A stretch of DNA of 64,000 nucleotides. Origin: Actinomycetes bacterium. Its GTDB lineage: Bacteria > Actinomycetota > Acidimicrobiia > Acidimicrobiales > RAAP-2. Below, piece after piece: positions 1 to 9,124 of the stretch (positions within the stretch are counted from its first letter, which is position 1; every line of letters begins with the position of its first letter). The stretch lies in the NCBI GenBank assembly GCA_021791615.1, contig JAJYWG010000254.1:7746-71745 (forward strand), read 5' to 3'. The translations under genes were made by a program, and so were the position numbers. Under the pieces are notes generated by a model. The model saw only the letters and a program-made list of their open reading frames with translations. It searched no databases and was not told the origin of the DNA.

Positions 1-262
1 CGCCGACGAGTCGTCCACCGCAGGAAATGTAGCGCCGCCCGCGGCACCCCGAGTCGCGACCGCTGGCTCGCTGTGCGGACTCCACCGCCGGGTCGTGCCC
101 CCTCCGGCCCCCATCTCACGGCCCGGCGGTGCGCCCGCCGACCCGCCGCCCTCCGAACCGGACGAGGCGGCGTCCTCGCTGCCCAGGTTTTACCCCGAAC
201 AACCTGCAAATGCAATACAAGAACATTGAGAAATGTTTCACAAGCAGGGACAACAGCCGCGC
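1..262. other. No gene seen
   Basis: I see no convincing coding region here. Positions about 189-250 are clearly richer in A and T than the rest of the window and lie just beyond the 3' end of the minus-strand CoA ligase gene. They may be its trailer or part of an upstream element cut by the window edge. No strong stem-loop followed by a T run was seen. Confidence 0.5.
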
Positions 263-1822
263 TCACTCGGCATCGGGCTCTGCTCCCGCGCCAGGCCCCC
301 CTTCCGGACCCGGTCCGGATGTCGACGACGGCGAGGCCACCATGTCCTCGAGCGCCCGGCGATCCACCTTGTCCATCGCCGTGAGCGGGAGCCGGTCGAC
401 GACGAGCAGGTCGTCAGGCAGCTTGTAGCGCGCCAGGCGCTCGGCGGCGAACGACCGAAGCCGGTCCAATGTGGGTGCAGGACAGCCCGAGCGAGGCACC
501 ACGACCGCCACACCGACCTCTCCCATCACCGGGTCGGCCCGACCCACGAGTGCCGCCGCCGCCACGTCGGGGTGATCGCTCAATACCGCTTCGACTTCGA
601 TCGGGTGGATGTTGTTGCCGCCCCGCACGATGCGCTCGGTGGCCCGCCCGGCCAGGCGCAGCCTGCCGCGCTCGTCCACCCAACCGAGGTCACCGGTGCG
701 AACACCGTCGTCCACGAGGGCAGCCGCAGTGGCCTCGGGGGCACGCCAGTACCCGCTCATCACGGCCGGCGACGAGAGCACCACTTCGCCGACCTCGCCG
801 GGAGGAAGGGGATCGCCGTGCGCGTCGACGATCCGCAGGGACACTCCCGGCTGCGGACGCCCCACGCTGAGCTCGGCGTCCTCAAGCGGATCGTCGAACG
901 CCGTCCCGGTGCCGATCCCGGCCTCGGTGCACGAGAAACGCACGGCGAGCGGGACATTGAACTGCTGGCGAGCCTCGCGCACCAGCGCCGGTGGGGCCGG
1001 ACCACCACCGATCACGATCGCTCGCAGCCGCGACAGGTCGTAACGGCCAAGGTCCGGCTCGCGCAGCATGAGGGCGAGCTGGGTGGGCACGCCACCGAGC
1101 ACGGTGACCCCCAGCTCGGCCATCTGCCGGAGGGCGCCGGCCGCCGTCCATGATCCGCTCACGTACAAGGTGGCGCCTCGCCGGAGGTTGCCGGCCCATT
1201 TGGTCATGGGTCCCAAGTGCGCGAGCGCGGGACCGGCCAGTACCGGTCCGCCGCCTCCCCAGGCTGGACCGACGTCGGTCTCGGTGATGAACTCGAGCTG
1301 GCGGCTGGCGAAGACGGCCCCTTTTGGGGTCCCGGTCGTGCCTGACGTGCATACGATCACGACAGGACGATCCGGCTCGTCGGCAAGCGGCGGCACGCCA
1401 CCGCAGGCTCGGACCTCTTCGAGCATGGAGGTGGCCGACGTCGCCGGTTCGACCAGCACCACTCGGCCGGTGTCGAGGGTCGCGCCAAAGGTCTCGGCGA
1501 GGGCGGGCGTCGACACGATCCAACGTGGAAAGAGCGACGCGAGGACCTTGCGCTGCTCGACCGGGGAAAGCCTGGGGTTCACCGCAGCGGTGATCCCGCC
1601 CAACTTCGCGACAGCCGCATAGACGACGAAATGCTCAGGCGATGCCGGCAGCACCAGGGCGACCACGTCGCCCTGGTGCACCCCGCGCTCGGCGAGACCG
1701 GCGGCAACCTCGTCGGAGAGCCGGGCCAGATCGTCGAACCCGAGCGACCACCCCTCCTCGGCCACCAGAGCCGGGCGGCTGCCGAACCTCTGCGCCGCCT
1801 CGGTGACGGTCTGGGACAGCAT
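263..1822 (-). CDS. Acyl-CoA synthetase (AMP-forming, class I adenylate-forming family)
   Basis: 519 residues, normal for a fatty-acyl or aryl-CoA ligase. It should activate a carboxylic acid to acyl-AMP and then to the CoA thioester in the cytoplasm. The P-loop motif SGTTGTPKG is at residues 160-168. The A8 motif region (RTGDLG, then GGNNIHPIEVE) spans about 375-411, and the C-terminal adenylation lysine is K485 in TAMDKVDRRAL. The ATG at 1822 lies 12 bases after the aldehyde dehydrogenase stop, so this is the last gene of the run that starts with the P450. After P450 and aldehyde dehydrogenase steps it could activate the resulting acid; that role is inference and the substrate cannot be read from sequence. 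Confidence 0.93.
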   Translation of the reverse strand: MLSQTVTEAAQRFGSRPALVAEEGWSLGFDDLARLSDEVAAGLAERGVHQGDVVALVLPASPEHFVVYAAVAKLGGITAAVNPRLSPVEQRKVLASLFPRWIVSTPALAETFGATLDTGRVVLVEPATSATSMLEEVRACGGVPPLADEPDRPVVIVCTSGTTGTPKGAVFASRQLEFITETDVGPAWGGGGPVLAGPALAHLGPMTKWAGNLRRGATLYVSGSWTAAGALRQMAELGVTVLGGVPTQLALMLREPDLGRYDLSRLRAIVIGGGPAPPALVREARQQFNVPLAVRFSCTEAGIGTGTAFDDPLEDAELSVGRPQPGVSLRIVDAHGDPLPPGEVGEVVLSSPAVMSGYWRAPEATAAALVDDGVRTGDLGWVDERGRLRLAGRATERIVRGGNNIHPIEVEAVLSDHPDVAAAALVGRADPVMGEVGVAVVVPRSGCPAPTLDRLRSFAAERLARYKLPDDLLVVDRLPLTAMDKVDRRALEDMVASPSSTSGPGPEGGPGAGAEPDAE

Positions 1823-1834
1823 TGCCAGGGCCTG

Positions 1835-3349
1835 CTAGCCGTCCAGCCCCACGATGACCGACTTGGTCTCGGTGAACGCCTCGATGGAACCCCAGCCCCC
1901 TTCCCGGCCAAGGCCGGAGGTCTTGTACCCGCCGAAGGGAGCATTCGGCATCAAGGTGTACTCGTTCACCCCCACCGTGCCGGCACGGACTGCCCTGGCC
2001 ACTCGGAACGCCCGGGCGATGTTGGTCGTGTAGACCCCGGCTCCCAACCCGTACTGGGTGTCGTTGGCGATGCGGATCGCGTCCGCCTCGTCCTCGAAGG
2101 GCATGGCCACCAGGACCGGGCCGAACACTTCGTCCCGGGCCACCGACATGGTGTTGTCGACGTCGGCGAAAAGGGTCGGGTTGACGAAATTCCCCTGCGC
2201 GAGGTCACCTCCCGGGCGGTCGCCCCCGCAGACCAGCCGGGCACCCTCTGATGGCGCCCGCTCGATGAACCCGAGCACCCGCTCGAGCTGGCGCTGGTTG
2301 ATGATGGCTCCCGACGTGGTGGACGGATCGAAAGGATCGCCGAACGCAACCATGCCGGTCAGCCCGGCTGCCGCCTCGATGAAGGCGTCGTACACCGAAC
2401 GCTGGACGAGCGACCTGGTCTGGCAGACGCAGCCTTGCCCGGACACCCCCATCGACACCATCCCCATGGCCACCATGGCCGCGCCTTCCACGCTGGCGGC
2501 ATCGTCGAACACGATGCTGGGGCTCTTGCCACCCAGCTCGAGCGTCACCCGCTTGATCCCGTCCCCGCTGGCCGCGAGGATCCTGGCGCCCACAGCCCGG
2601 CTCCCGGTGAAAGTGACCTTGTCCACCCCGGGGTGGGTGATGAGGGCCTCACCGGTCGGGTCTCCGGGGCCGGGCACGAGGTTGAACACCCCTGCGGGCA
2701 CGCCGGCCTCCTCGACGAGCTCAGTCAGGCGCAGCGAAGTCAGCGCGGCGTACTCCGAAGGCTTGAGGACCACGGTGCACCCGGTGGCGAGCGCGGGGGC
2801 GACTTTCTGGGCGAAGAGCATCATCGGGGCGTTCCAGGGGATGACGGCCGCCACCACACCCACCGGCTCTCGGAACGTCATGACTTGGACGTCGGCCCCG
2901 GTGGGCGACGGCTCGTACGTCGGGAACGTCTCGCCGCAGATCTTGTCGATCCAGCCGGCATGGTGGTCGAATATCGCCGCCGCCATGGCGCTGGAGACGA
3001 CGGCCATCGAGCTGAACGAGACAGGCATCCCGTTCTCCAGGGTCTGCAGCCGGTTCAGCTCGTCACCGTGGTCGGCGATGAGGGAGACCAGACGCTGGAG
3101 AATGGCCTTGCGGTCCTTGGCATGCATCCGGGGCCACGGACCCTCGTCGAACGCTCGGCGGGCTGCGCGCACCGCGCGGTCCACGTCGTCGGCCGAGCCG
3201 ACGGCGAACGTGGTGACCACCTCGTTGGTCGCGGGGTTCACCTGCTCCCACGTCCCTCCGTCGGACGCGTCGCACCACGCGCCGTCGACGTACAGGCGCC
3301 CAGGCTTCACCCCGAGCCGGTCCCTCTCCCCTAGCACGGTCATCGTCAT
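1835..3349 (-). CDS. Aldehyde dehydrogenase (NAD(P)+-dependent)
   Basis: 504 residues, typical of the ALDH superfamily, which oxidises aldehydes to acids. The fold motif PWN is at 171-173, the general base is E271 in ELGGK, and the nucleophile is C307 in GQGC. A second cysteine (C309) lies two residues on, as in some ALDHs. The reading frame stays open for 106 codons upstream, but the ATG at 3349 is chosen because GGAAGGGAG lies just before it and homology begins there. It sits between the ACAD and CoA ligase genes in the same direction, which fits an alcohol-aldehyde-acid-CoA sequence fed by the P450 of the same run. The substrate is unknown. Confidence 0.93.
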   Translation of the reverse strand: MTMTVLGERDRLGVKPGRLYVDGAWCDASDGGTWEQVNPATNEVVTTFAVGSADDVDRAVRAARRAFDEGPWPRMHAKDRKAILQRLVSLIADHGDELNRLQTLENGMPVSFSSMAVVSSAMAAAIFDHHAGWIDKICGETFPTYEPSPTGADVQVMTFREPVGVVAAVIPWNAPMMLFAQKVAPALATGCTVVLKPSEYAALTSLRLTELVEEAGVPAGVFNLVPGPGDPTGEALITHPGVDKVTFTGSRAVGARILAASGDGIKRVTLELGGKSPSIVFDDAASVEGAAMVAMGMVSMGVSGQGCVCQTRSLVQRSVYDAFIEAAAGLTGMVAFGDPFDPSTTSGAIINQRQLERVLGFIERAPSEGARLVCGGDRPGGDLAQGNFVNPTLFADVDNTMSVARDEVFGPVLVAMPFEDEADAIRIANDTQYGLGAGVYTTNIARAFRVARAVRAGTVGVNEYTLMPNAPFGGYKTSGLGREGGWGSIEAFTETKSVIVGLDG

Positions 3350-3446
3350 CGTGGCTCTCCCTTCCTCTCGATCACCCCGCAGGGCACGCTTCGTCCCGGC
3401 CGGTACCGGCACCTGGCTCCACCCGGCAGTCGCGGGCGAGCGCTGC

Positions 3447-4703
3447 TCACGACCTCGGCATTCCCAGTACCCGCTCGGCGATGATGTTGCGCTGGATCTC
3501 CGAGGTCCCCCCGGCGATGGTCCCGGCGAACGACCGGAGGTACTGCGCGGCCCAGGGACCGTCGGCGAACGGCGCGGTGAGCGCCACGTCCACCGGCGCC
3601 GGGCCGTAGCGATCCAAGTCGAAGTCGGTACGCCGGTTCGGGCCCGGCCCGTCCAAGTCCAGACCACCGGCGCCGAGCGCTTCGAAGCCCAGGAGCGTGG
3701 CTCGCCGCTCGGCCTCGCTCGTGAACAGCTTCAGGATCACGTGCTCGGGAGGCATCTCGCCGCGGCGGGCCTTGGCGAACCCGCGATAGCCCAGGCACCG
3801 CATCGCCCGGGCATCCATGGCGAGCTCGGCCAGCGCGTCGGCGAACCGCGGGTCCTCCCCCACAAGGCGTCCGTCTCCTCCGTCACGTCCTGCCATGCGG
3901 AGCAGTCCTTCGACCGCCCGGTCGAACGTGGCCACGTTCATGATCCACAGCATCGCCCGCTCGTGGCGGAGCGAGCCCTGGGCCAGCGCCCACCCGCCAT
4001 GCAGCTCGCCGACCAGGTTCTCCGCGGGGACTTCGACGTCGGTGAAGAACACTTCGTTGAAATCTGCGTGGCGGGGATCGGTGAGCTCGGGCAGCGGGCG
4101 GCACTCGATCCCCGGGGTGCGCATGTCCACGATGAGGATGCTGATGCCGCGGTGCTTCGGGGCGTCGGGATCCGTGCGGACGTAGCACATGCACAGGTCT
4201 GCCTCGTGGGCACCTGACGTCCAGACCTTCTGCCCGTTCACCACGAATCGATCGCCACGGCGCTCGGCCCTGGTCGACAGCGACGCCAAGTCGCTCCCCG
4301 CGTCAGGCTCGCTCATGCCCACACACCACGTGACCTCGCCGCGCAAGGTCGGGATGGCGAACCGCTCCCGTTGCTCTTCGGTGCCGAAATCGATGATCGA
4401 TGCGGCGCAGATCGACAGTCCCTGCGGGTTCAGCGCACGCGGGACCTGCCGCTCGGCCACCACTTCGAAGTACGTCATCTGCTCTTCGGGAGTGGCGTTG
4501 CGGCCTCCCAGCTCCGGTGGCCAACCCGGCACCAGCCAACCGTTCTCGAACAGGTCGCGCTGCCAGGCCCGTGCCCAGTCCGGGAGGTGGGCCGAGGAGC
4601 GACGGGCCTCGGTCATCACGTCAGGAGAAGGCATGTGCCGATCGAGCCAGTGCTCGAACTCGCGGCGGAATTCGCTGAGGTGCTCGTCGGGCGCGAGACG
4701 CAT
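3447..4703 (-). CDS. Acyl-CoA dehydrogenase (FadE-like)
   Basis: 418 residues. FAD-dependent alpha,beta-dehydrogenation of an acyl-CoA. ACAD signatures are present in order: MSEPDAGSDLASL in the FAD/substrate region near residue 150, NGQKVWTSGA, and the C-terminal IAGGTSEIQRNIIAERVLG. It belongs to the group that includes mycobacterial FadE26/FadE28-like enzymes, some of which work as heteromers. A two-domain ACAD lies two genes upstream. The ATG at 4703 has no Shine-Dalgarno, but CATAGT lies six bases before it, so the message is probably leaderless. The 14-bp palindrome at 4714-4727 overlaps this -10 box, so the gene is probably repressible separately from the upstream genes. Confidence 0.93.
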   Translation of the reverse strand: MRLAPDEHLSEFRREFEHWLDRHMPSPDVMTEARRSSAHLPDWARAWQRDLFENGWLVPGWPPELGGRNATPEEQMTYFEVVAERQVPRALNPQGLSICAASIIDFGTEEQRERFAIPTLRGEVTWCVGMSEPDAGSDLASLSTRAERRGDRFVVNGQKVWTSGAHEADLCMCYVRTDPDAPKHRGISILIVDMRTPGIECRPLPELTDPRHADFNEVFFTDVEVPAENLVGELHGGWALAQGSLRHERAMLWIMNVATFDRAVEGLLRMAGRDGGDGRLVGEDPRFADALAELAMDARAMRCLGYRGFAKARRGEMPPEHVILKLFTSEAERRATLLGFEALGAGGLDLDGPGPNRRTDFDLDRYGPAPVDVALTAPFADGPWAAQYLRSFAGTIAGGTSEIQRNIIAERVLGMPRS

Positions 4704-4727
4704 GGGGAAACTATGACACGTCTGTCA
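4704..4727 (-). promoter_or_regulatory. Leaderless promoter with TGACA-N4-TGTCA operator
   Basis: Read on the minus strand, TGACAGACGTGTCATAGT is followed by TTCCCC and the ATG of the ACAD gene. The palindrome (4714-4727) has perfect 5-base arms around a 4-base centre and overlaps the CATAGT -10 box (4715-4710). A bound protein here would block RNA polymerase. The site also overlaps the stop of the upstream AhpD-like gene. Binding is inferred. Confidence 0.65.
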
Positions 4728-5243
4728 GGTCGGGCGGACTGAGCCGCCGGCGCCCTCGGCTGTGTCGTCGGTGCGTGCCAGTGCGGCGCCTCGCTTGAAT
4801 CCCCGCCGGGCCGCCGGGAGCGCTTCGACCGCAAGGAGGATCCCGAATGCCGGCTCGGTGAGCAGGATCGATCCGGCGATCTCGTCCCAGGTGGCTCCGA
4901 CCTCGGCTGCCAGCATGGCGTGGCGCTCGATCCCCCCGGCCTGGCGCAAGATCACCGTGCACACCATCCGAATCAGCTCGTGGGTCTTGCGGTCCGGCGC
5001 CCGCAGCGAGTCGATGGCCGACATCCACGCGTTCTGCGCCTGCTGGACGGCGGGCGCCCACTCGTGGAGGTAGCGCTCCGAGGGAAAGGGCCAGACATCG
5101 GGGTCCGCTGCCCCGCCTGTCCTCGCGCCAACGTCGGCCGGGTCGTCCCCGCCGCTCGGGAGGCCGGCCGCGGCGGCCGCCTGGGTGGTGTCGGGATCGC
5201 CGTCGCGTCGGCCGCGTTGCCCGGGCGTCACGTCGGGCACCAT
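4725..5243 (-). CDS. AhpD/carboxymuconolactone decarboxylase-like protein
   Basis: 172 residues from the ATG at 5243. The frame is open further upstream but there overlaps the two-domain ACAD. The C-terminal 100 residues have the helical AhpD/CMD pattern: HELIRMVCTVILRQ, then IERHAMLAAEVGATWDEI, then a helical tail. The conserved histidine of the CMD core is kept, but the usual CxxC pair is absent, so peroxidase or disulfide chemistry of the AhpD kind is unlikely. The first 50 residues are a Gly/Asp/Ala-rich linker. It lies between two ACAD genes on the same strand, and in such operons these proteins have no settled role. Confidence 0.75.
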   Translation of the reverse strand: MVPDVTPGQRGRRDGDPDTTQAAAAAGLPSGGDDPADVGARTGGAADPDVWPFPSERYLHEWAPAVQQAQNAWMSAIDSLRAPDRKTHELIRMVCTVILRQAGGIERHAMLAAEVGATWDEIAGSILLTEPAFGILLAVEALPAARRGFKRGAALARTDDTAEGAGGSVRPT

Positions 5244-5352
5244 ACCGTCTGTCCCTGCCTGTGCCGCGGCCTGTGGCCACTCCCGGCCGCTGCACGAGAG
5301 CCTCCGCGTTCCGCGGGGCAAGTCCTCGCCGCCGACGGCGGTTCTGTCGTGC

Positions 5353-7626
5353 TCATGCGCCTGGCTCAGGATCGCGAGGCTGACCCAGGATGCGCTCGGC
5401 CAGCACGTTGCGCTGGACTTCGCTCGTCCCTCCGGCAATGGTGAGGCATCGGGTGACGAGAAAGCCACGGCCCCATCGCTCGGCGCGGCCTTCCATCGTG
5501 GCGCCCTCGGCCCCCTGGAACGCCAGGCCCATCTCCTGGACCCGCTGCTCGTGCTCGGCGCCAAGGAGCTTGCGGACGCTCGACCCGGCGCCGGGCTCGA
5601 GCCCCGACAGCGATCGCAAGGTGGTGCGCTGGCCGAGGAGCTGGATCGACTGCGCTTCGGCCAGGAGGCCCCCCACGTCCACCGTCGCGGCCGGAGGGGC
5701 TGTGGCGCCCAGCTCGCCCAGACGGCGCAGCACCGACTCCACCCCGATGCCGAAGGTCGCTCCCGATGACAGGGAGACGCGCTCGTTGGTGAGCGTGGTC
5801 CGGCCGATCGCCCACCCCTCGCCCGGCGCCCCGACCACGCAGTCGTCGGGAACGAAAACGTCGGTGAGGAACACCTCGTTGAACATCGCGTCCCCGGTGA
5901 GCTCGCGGAGCGGTCGTACGTCGACACCGTCGCTCTTCATGTCCACGAGGAAGTACGTGATCCCGGCATGCTTGGGCGCCTCCGGGTCGGTGCGGGCCAG
6001 GCAGATGCCCCAGTCGGCCACCTGGGCCATCGAGGTCCAGACCTTCTGGCCGGTGAGGCGCCACCCGCCCTCGACGCGCTCGGCCCGAGTGGAGAGACCG
6101 GCCAGGTCCGACCCCGCTCCCGGCTCGCTGAACAACTGACACCAGGTGATCTCGCCGAGCATCGTGGGGCGCACCCATCGCTCCTGTTGCGCCGCAGTGC
6201 CGTGGGCGATGAGCGTCGGCAGGGCCCAGGCCCCGACCGCGAGCCCGGGCCGGTGGATCCCGGCCGCAGTCAGCTCCTCGTCGATCACGAGCTGCTCGAG
6301 CGGCGACGCGTCCCGCCCCCACGGCTTGGGCCAGTGGGGCGCCAGCAACCCGCTGTCGACCAGGAAGCGCCGCTGCTCGTCTCCGCTGAGCGCTGCGGCT
6401 TCAGCGACCAGGGCTGCCATCTCCTCTCGGACGCCTTCGGCTTCGTCCGGGAGCTCGGCGACGAGCGGCCGGCGCACGCCGTTGAGCGCTTCGGCGGCCA
6501 CTTGCTCCCGCCACCGGGCCGGTTCGCCGAGAAGCTGGCGAGTGGCCATGGCCCGGCGGAGGTACAGGTGCGCGTCGTGCTCCCACGTGAACCCGATGCC
6601 GCCCAGGATCTGCACGCACCCTTTCGCGCACTCAGCGAAGCCGTCGGGCACCACGGAGCCGGCCACGGCCGCCGCCAGCCGACGTGGCCGATGCTCTTGG
6701 GCCCCGGGGTCCACCCCGACGAGCTCGGGACCCCAGGCGGCAGCGGCGTCCCACACCACGGCGTCGGCCTGCTCGACGGTGACCAGCATGTCGGCCAATC
6801 GGTGCTTTACCGCCTGGAACTGCCCGATAGGACGGCCAAACTGGACACGCTGGGTCGCGTACTGCGATGCCGTGTCCACGCACCAGCGGGCGCCACCGGC
6901 CGACTCGGCGGCTGCCATCACGACTGCGAGCTCTCGGACCGTTGCTGAGTCCAGCGTCCCGAGCACCCGGTGCGCGGGGACCCGCGCGGCGTCGACGTGC
7001 ACCCGGGCGAGAGGACGGGTCTGGTCGAGCGCAAGGACCGGCGTCACCACGACTCCCGGCCCGTGCACATCCAGAACGCACCACCGCTTGTCGCCGAGCG
7101 GGGCCAGCAGCCATCGAGCTGTCGGCCCGCCCAACACCGGGTGAAGCTCCCCGGACACCTCGAGGCCGCCGGACGAGCCGTCTTGGTCGTGGCGCAGCAC
7201 TGCACTCCCCAAGAAGACCGCTGCAGGAGTGTCTCCTGCCGCGATGCCCGGCAACAGCTCGGCCCGGGCCTCGTCGCTGCCGGCCAGCTCCAGCGCGGCC
7301 GACGTCACGACGGTCGGCAGCAGCGGGCCAGGCAGCAGCGCCCGACCCAGCTCCTCGAGCACCACCACCAGTTCGGGCAGGCCGAACCCCTGTCCCCCGT
7401 ACTCCTCTGCCACGTGGAGGCCGAGCCACCCCTGCGCACGCAGCTCGTCCCAGGGAGTCGGTGGTACGACATGATCCTCACCGGCACCCCCGACAAGGTC
7501 GCCGACGGGTGCTTCGCCCGGCAGCGTCAGGCACGCGCGGGGCACCGAAGGCGGGCAGTACACCTCGGCCCACCGCCGGACGGCACGGCGGAGGTCTTCA
7601 TGCTCGTTGCTCACCCCGATCGGCAT
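5353..7626 (-). CDS. Two-domain (fused) acyl-CoA dehydrogenase, FadE34-like
   Basis: 757 residues, about twice a single ACAD. Domain 1 (about 1-395) ends with GGIGFTWEHDAHLYLRRA. Domain 2 (about 405-757) has FSEPGAGSDLAGLSTRAE, TGQKVWTSMAQ and a terminal IAGGTSEVQRNVLAERILG. This layout matches mycobacterial FadE34/FadE6-type enzymes, in which one chain replaces an alpha2-beta2 pair and which act on bulky side chains such as those of steroids. The ATG at 7626 is two bases after the ferredoxin stop, which suggests coupled translation; an in-frame extension of 64 codons would run through the ferredoxin gene. A polycyclic or branched acyl-CoA substrate is inference. Confidence 0.92.
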   Translation of the reverse strand: MPIGVSNEHEDLRRAVRRWAEVYCPPSVPRACLTLPGEAPVGDLVGGAGEDHVVPPTPWDELRAQGWLGLHVAEEYGGQGFGLPELVVVLEELGRALLPGPLLPTVVTSAALELAGSDEARAELLPGIAAGDTPAAVFLGSAVLRHDQDGSSGGLEVSGELHPVLGGPTARWLLAPLGDKRWCVLDVHGPGVVVTPVLALDQTRPLARVHVDAARVPAHRVLGTLDSATVRELAVVMAAAESAGGARWCVDTASQYATQRVQFGRPIGQFQAVKHRLADMLVTVEQADAVVWDAAAAWGPELVGVDPGAQEHRPRRLAAAVAGSVVPDGFAECAKGCVQILGGIGFTWEHDAHLYLRRAMATRQLLGEPARWREQVAAEALNGVRRPLVAELPDEAEGVREEMAALVAEAAALSGDEQRRFLVDSGLLAPHWPKPWGRDASPLEQLVIDEELTAAGIHRPGLAVGAWALPTLIAHGTAAQQERWVRPTMLGEITWCQLFSEPGAGSDLAGLSTRAERVEGGWRLTGQKVWTSMAQVADWGICLARTDPEAPKHAGITYFLVDMKSDGVDVRPLRELTGDAMFNEVFLTDVFVPDDCVVGAPGEGWAIGRTTLTNERVSLSSGATFGIGVESVLRRLGELGATAPPAATVDVGGLLAEAQSIQLLGQRTTLRSLSGLEPGAGSSVRKLLGAEHEQRVQEMGLAFQGAEGATMEGRAERWGRGFLVTRCLTIAGGTSEVQRNVLAERILGQPRDPEPGA

Positions 7627-7628
7627 GG

Positions 7629-7856
7629 TCAGGGTGCTCCGGTGTCGATCCGGCGACCGTTGCGCCAAAGCGAGATTGCCCCCACTGGACACCCGCCGGC
7701 CACCACGAGAAGGCGCTCCTCGTCGGTCGCCTCGGGGTCGAGCACGCAGGACCGTCCGTCGTCGTCGAGGTCGAAGCTCGACGACGCCCAGAACACGCAG
7801 TTCCCCGAGCCCATGCACACCTCCTTGTCGACACGGATCTCTATGCCGTGCGCCAC
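7629..7856 (-). CDS. Single-cluster ferredoxin (3Fe-4S type)
   Basis: 75 residues. Cysteines C14 and C20 (C-x5-C) and C56 in GGCPVGA give the ligand pattern of small actinobacterial 3Fe-4S ferredoxins that pass electrons to cytochromes P450. The start is a GTG at 7856 preceded by AGAGGAGG at good spacing. An ATG at 7916 overlaps the upstream gene's stop as TGATG and would add 20 residues with no family match, so both starts remain possible. A P450 gene lies two genes upstream on the same strand, the likely redox partner. It could also accept electrons from the neighbouring dehydrogenases. Confidence 0.88.
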   Translation of the reverse strand: MAHGIEIRVDKEVCMGSGNCVFWASSSFDLDDDGRSCVLDPEATDEERLLVVAGGCPVGAISLWRNGRRIDTGAP

Positions 7857-7915
7857 TGGTTCGCCTCCTCTGCTCTTCGCGTGCTCATCACACCTGGCCG
7901 TCTCGCCGTGCGCCA

Positions 7916-9064
7916 TCAGCCCCGGAGGACGAGCGCACTGGTCGGCACCCCTTCACCCGAGGTGACCAGGCACGCACGGGCGTCGGGCACCTGGCTCGTG
8001 GACGTTCCGCGGATCTGCCGCACTCCTTCGGTGATGAGGTTGTAGCCGTGGACGTAGGCCTCGGACAAACCGCCACCTGAGGTGTTCACCGGGAGCCGCC
8101 CTCCGTCCCAGCGAAGTCCTCCGTCGGCGACGAAGTCCGGCGCCTCGCCGCGCCCGCAGAAGCCGTAGCCTTCCAGGGAGAGCAGGATGAGGGGCGTGAA
8201 TGCGTCGTAGATCTGGGCTACGTCGATGTCCTCGGGGCCCAGCTCGGAGCGGGCCCACAGCTTGGCGGCACACGCCCAAGCCGGGCCGGTCAGCGGGTCC
8301 TCGCAGAAGTAGTTCACCATCGACTCGTGCTGGCGGGGGAGCCCTTGGGCGAACGCGTGGATGTACGCCGGCGGGTGGGGGCAGTCGGCCGCCCGGTCGG
8401 CGCCGACGACCACGACCGCAAGCGCGCCGTCGGTCTCGAGGCAGTTGTCGAACAGGCAGAGGGGCTCGGAGATCCATCTGGCATTCATGTAGTCGTCCAT
8501 GGTCATCGGCTTGCCGCTCATGAGCGCGAGCGGGTTCCTCTCCGCATGGCTGCGCACCGCAGTCGCCACCTCACCCAGGGCGCGCCGCGTCGCGCCGTAC
8601 TCGTGCATGTAGCGGCGAGTCAGCATCGCCACCTCGTCGACCGGTCGGAGCAAGCCGAACGGCCGGGTCCACTGCCCGGGGATCGGCAGGCGCGCCGGGG
8701 CAGCCGCCCAGGGCCTGCTGCCGCGAGCGCCGCGCTTGCGCGAGCGCCACGCCACCACGACGTCTGCTTGCTTGGTGGCGACCGCCATCGCCGCATGGCC
8801 GACCGTGGCGCACCCGGCGCCGCCGCCATAGCCGACCTGGGAGAAGAAAGTGATGTCCCCGGCCCCGATCGTCTTTGCCAGCGCGACCTCCTCGGTCGTC
8901 TCCGAGGTGAACGAGCACAGCCCGTCGACGTCGCTCGGTTCGATCCCGGCATCGCGCAGCGCCGCGAGGACGGCCGTCGCCGCCAGCTCGGGCTCGGGCT
9001 CACTGAGCTGCTTGCCGAACGCCGTCTGGCCGATCCCGACGATCGCCGCTGCGTCTCTCACCAC
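7916..9064 (-). CDS. Thiolase-like protein (SCP2/Ltp2-type lipid-transfer thiolase)
   Basis: 382 residues. The N-terminal AIVGIGQTAFGK, the GGAGCATVGHAA loop with a cysteine near residue 85, AQIYDAFTPLILLSLEG and NTSGGGLSEAYVHG identify the SCP2-thiolase/lipid-transfer group. Members include Ltp2, the steroid side-chain retro-aldolase, and SCP2 thiolases; which reaction applies cannot be told. Ltp2 needs a DUF35/ChsH2 partner, and none lies next to it. The start is one of two tandem GTG codons at 9064 and 9061. The stop overlaps a possible ferredoxin ATG. It probably performs the carbon-carbon cleavage step for this catabolic run. Confidence 0.88.
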   Translation of the reverse strand: MVRDAAAIVGIGQTAFGKQLSEPEPELAATAVLAALRDAGIEPSDVDGLCSFTSETTEEVALAKTIGAGDITFFSQVGYGGGAGCATVGHAAMAVATKQADVVVAWRSRKRGARGSRPWAAAPARLPIPGQWTRPFGLLRPVDEVAMLTRRYMHEYGATRRALGEVATAVRSHAERNPLALMSGKPMTMDDYMNARWISEPLCLFDNCLETDGALAVVVVGADRAADCPHPPAYIHAFAQGLPRQHESMVNYFCEDPLTGPAWACAAKLWARSELGPEDIDVAQIYDAFTPLILLSLEGYGFCGRGEAPDFVADGGLRWDGGRLPVNTSGGGLSEAYVHGYNLITEGVRQIRGTSTSQVPDARACLVTSGEGVPTSALVLRG

Positions 9065-9124
9065 GCCGCAGAGGTGCTCATGAGCAACCGGATCCTCGCC
9101 CCTCTCCCACCGTTGCCGGTGGCC

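Noticed and set aside
2058..4217. 719-codon open frame on the plus strand opposite aldehyde dehydrogenase and ACAD genes
   Set aside because: It is the mirror of two clear enzymes and has no domain pattern; long antisense frames are expected at this GC content.
9079..9102. ATG at 9081 on the minus strand as start of the thiolase-like gene
   Set aside because: It is out of frame and stops after seven codons; the tandem GTG codons at 9064/9061 are in frame.
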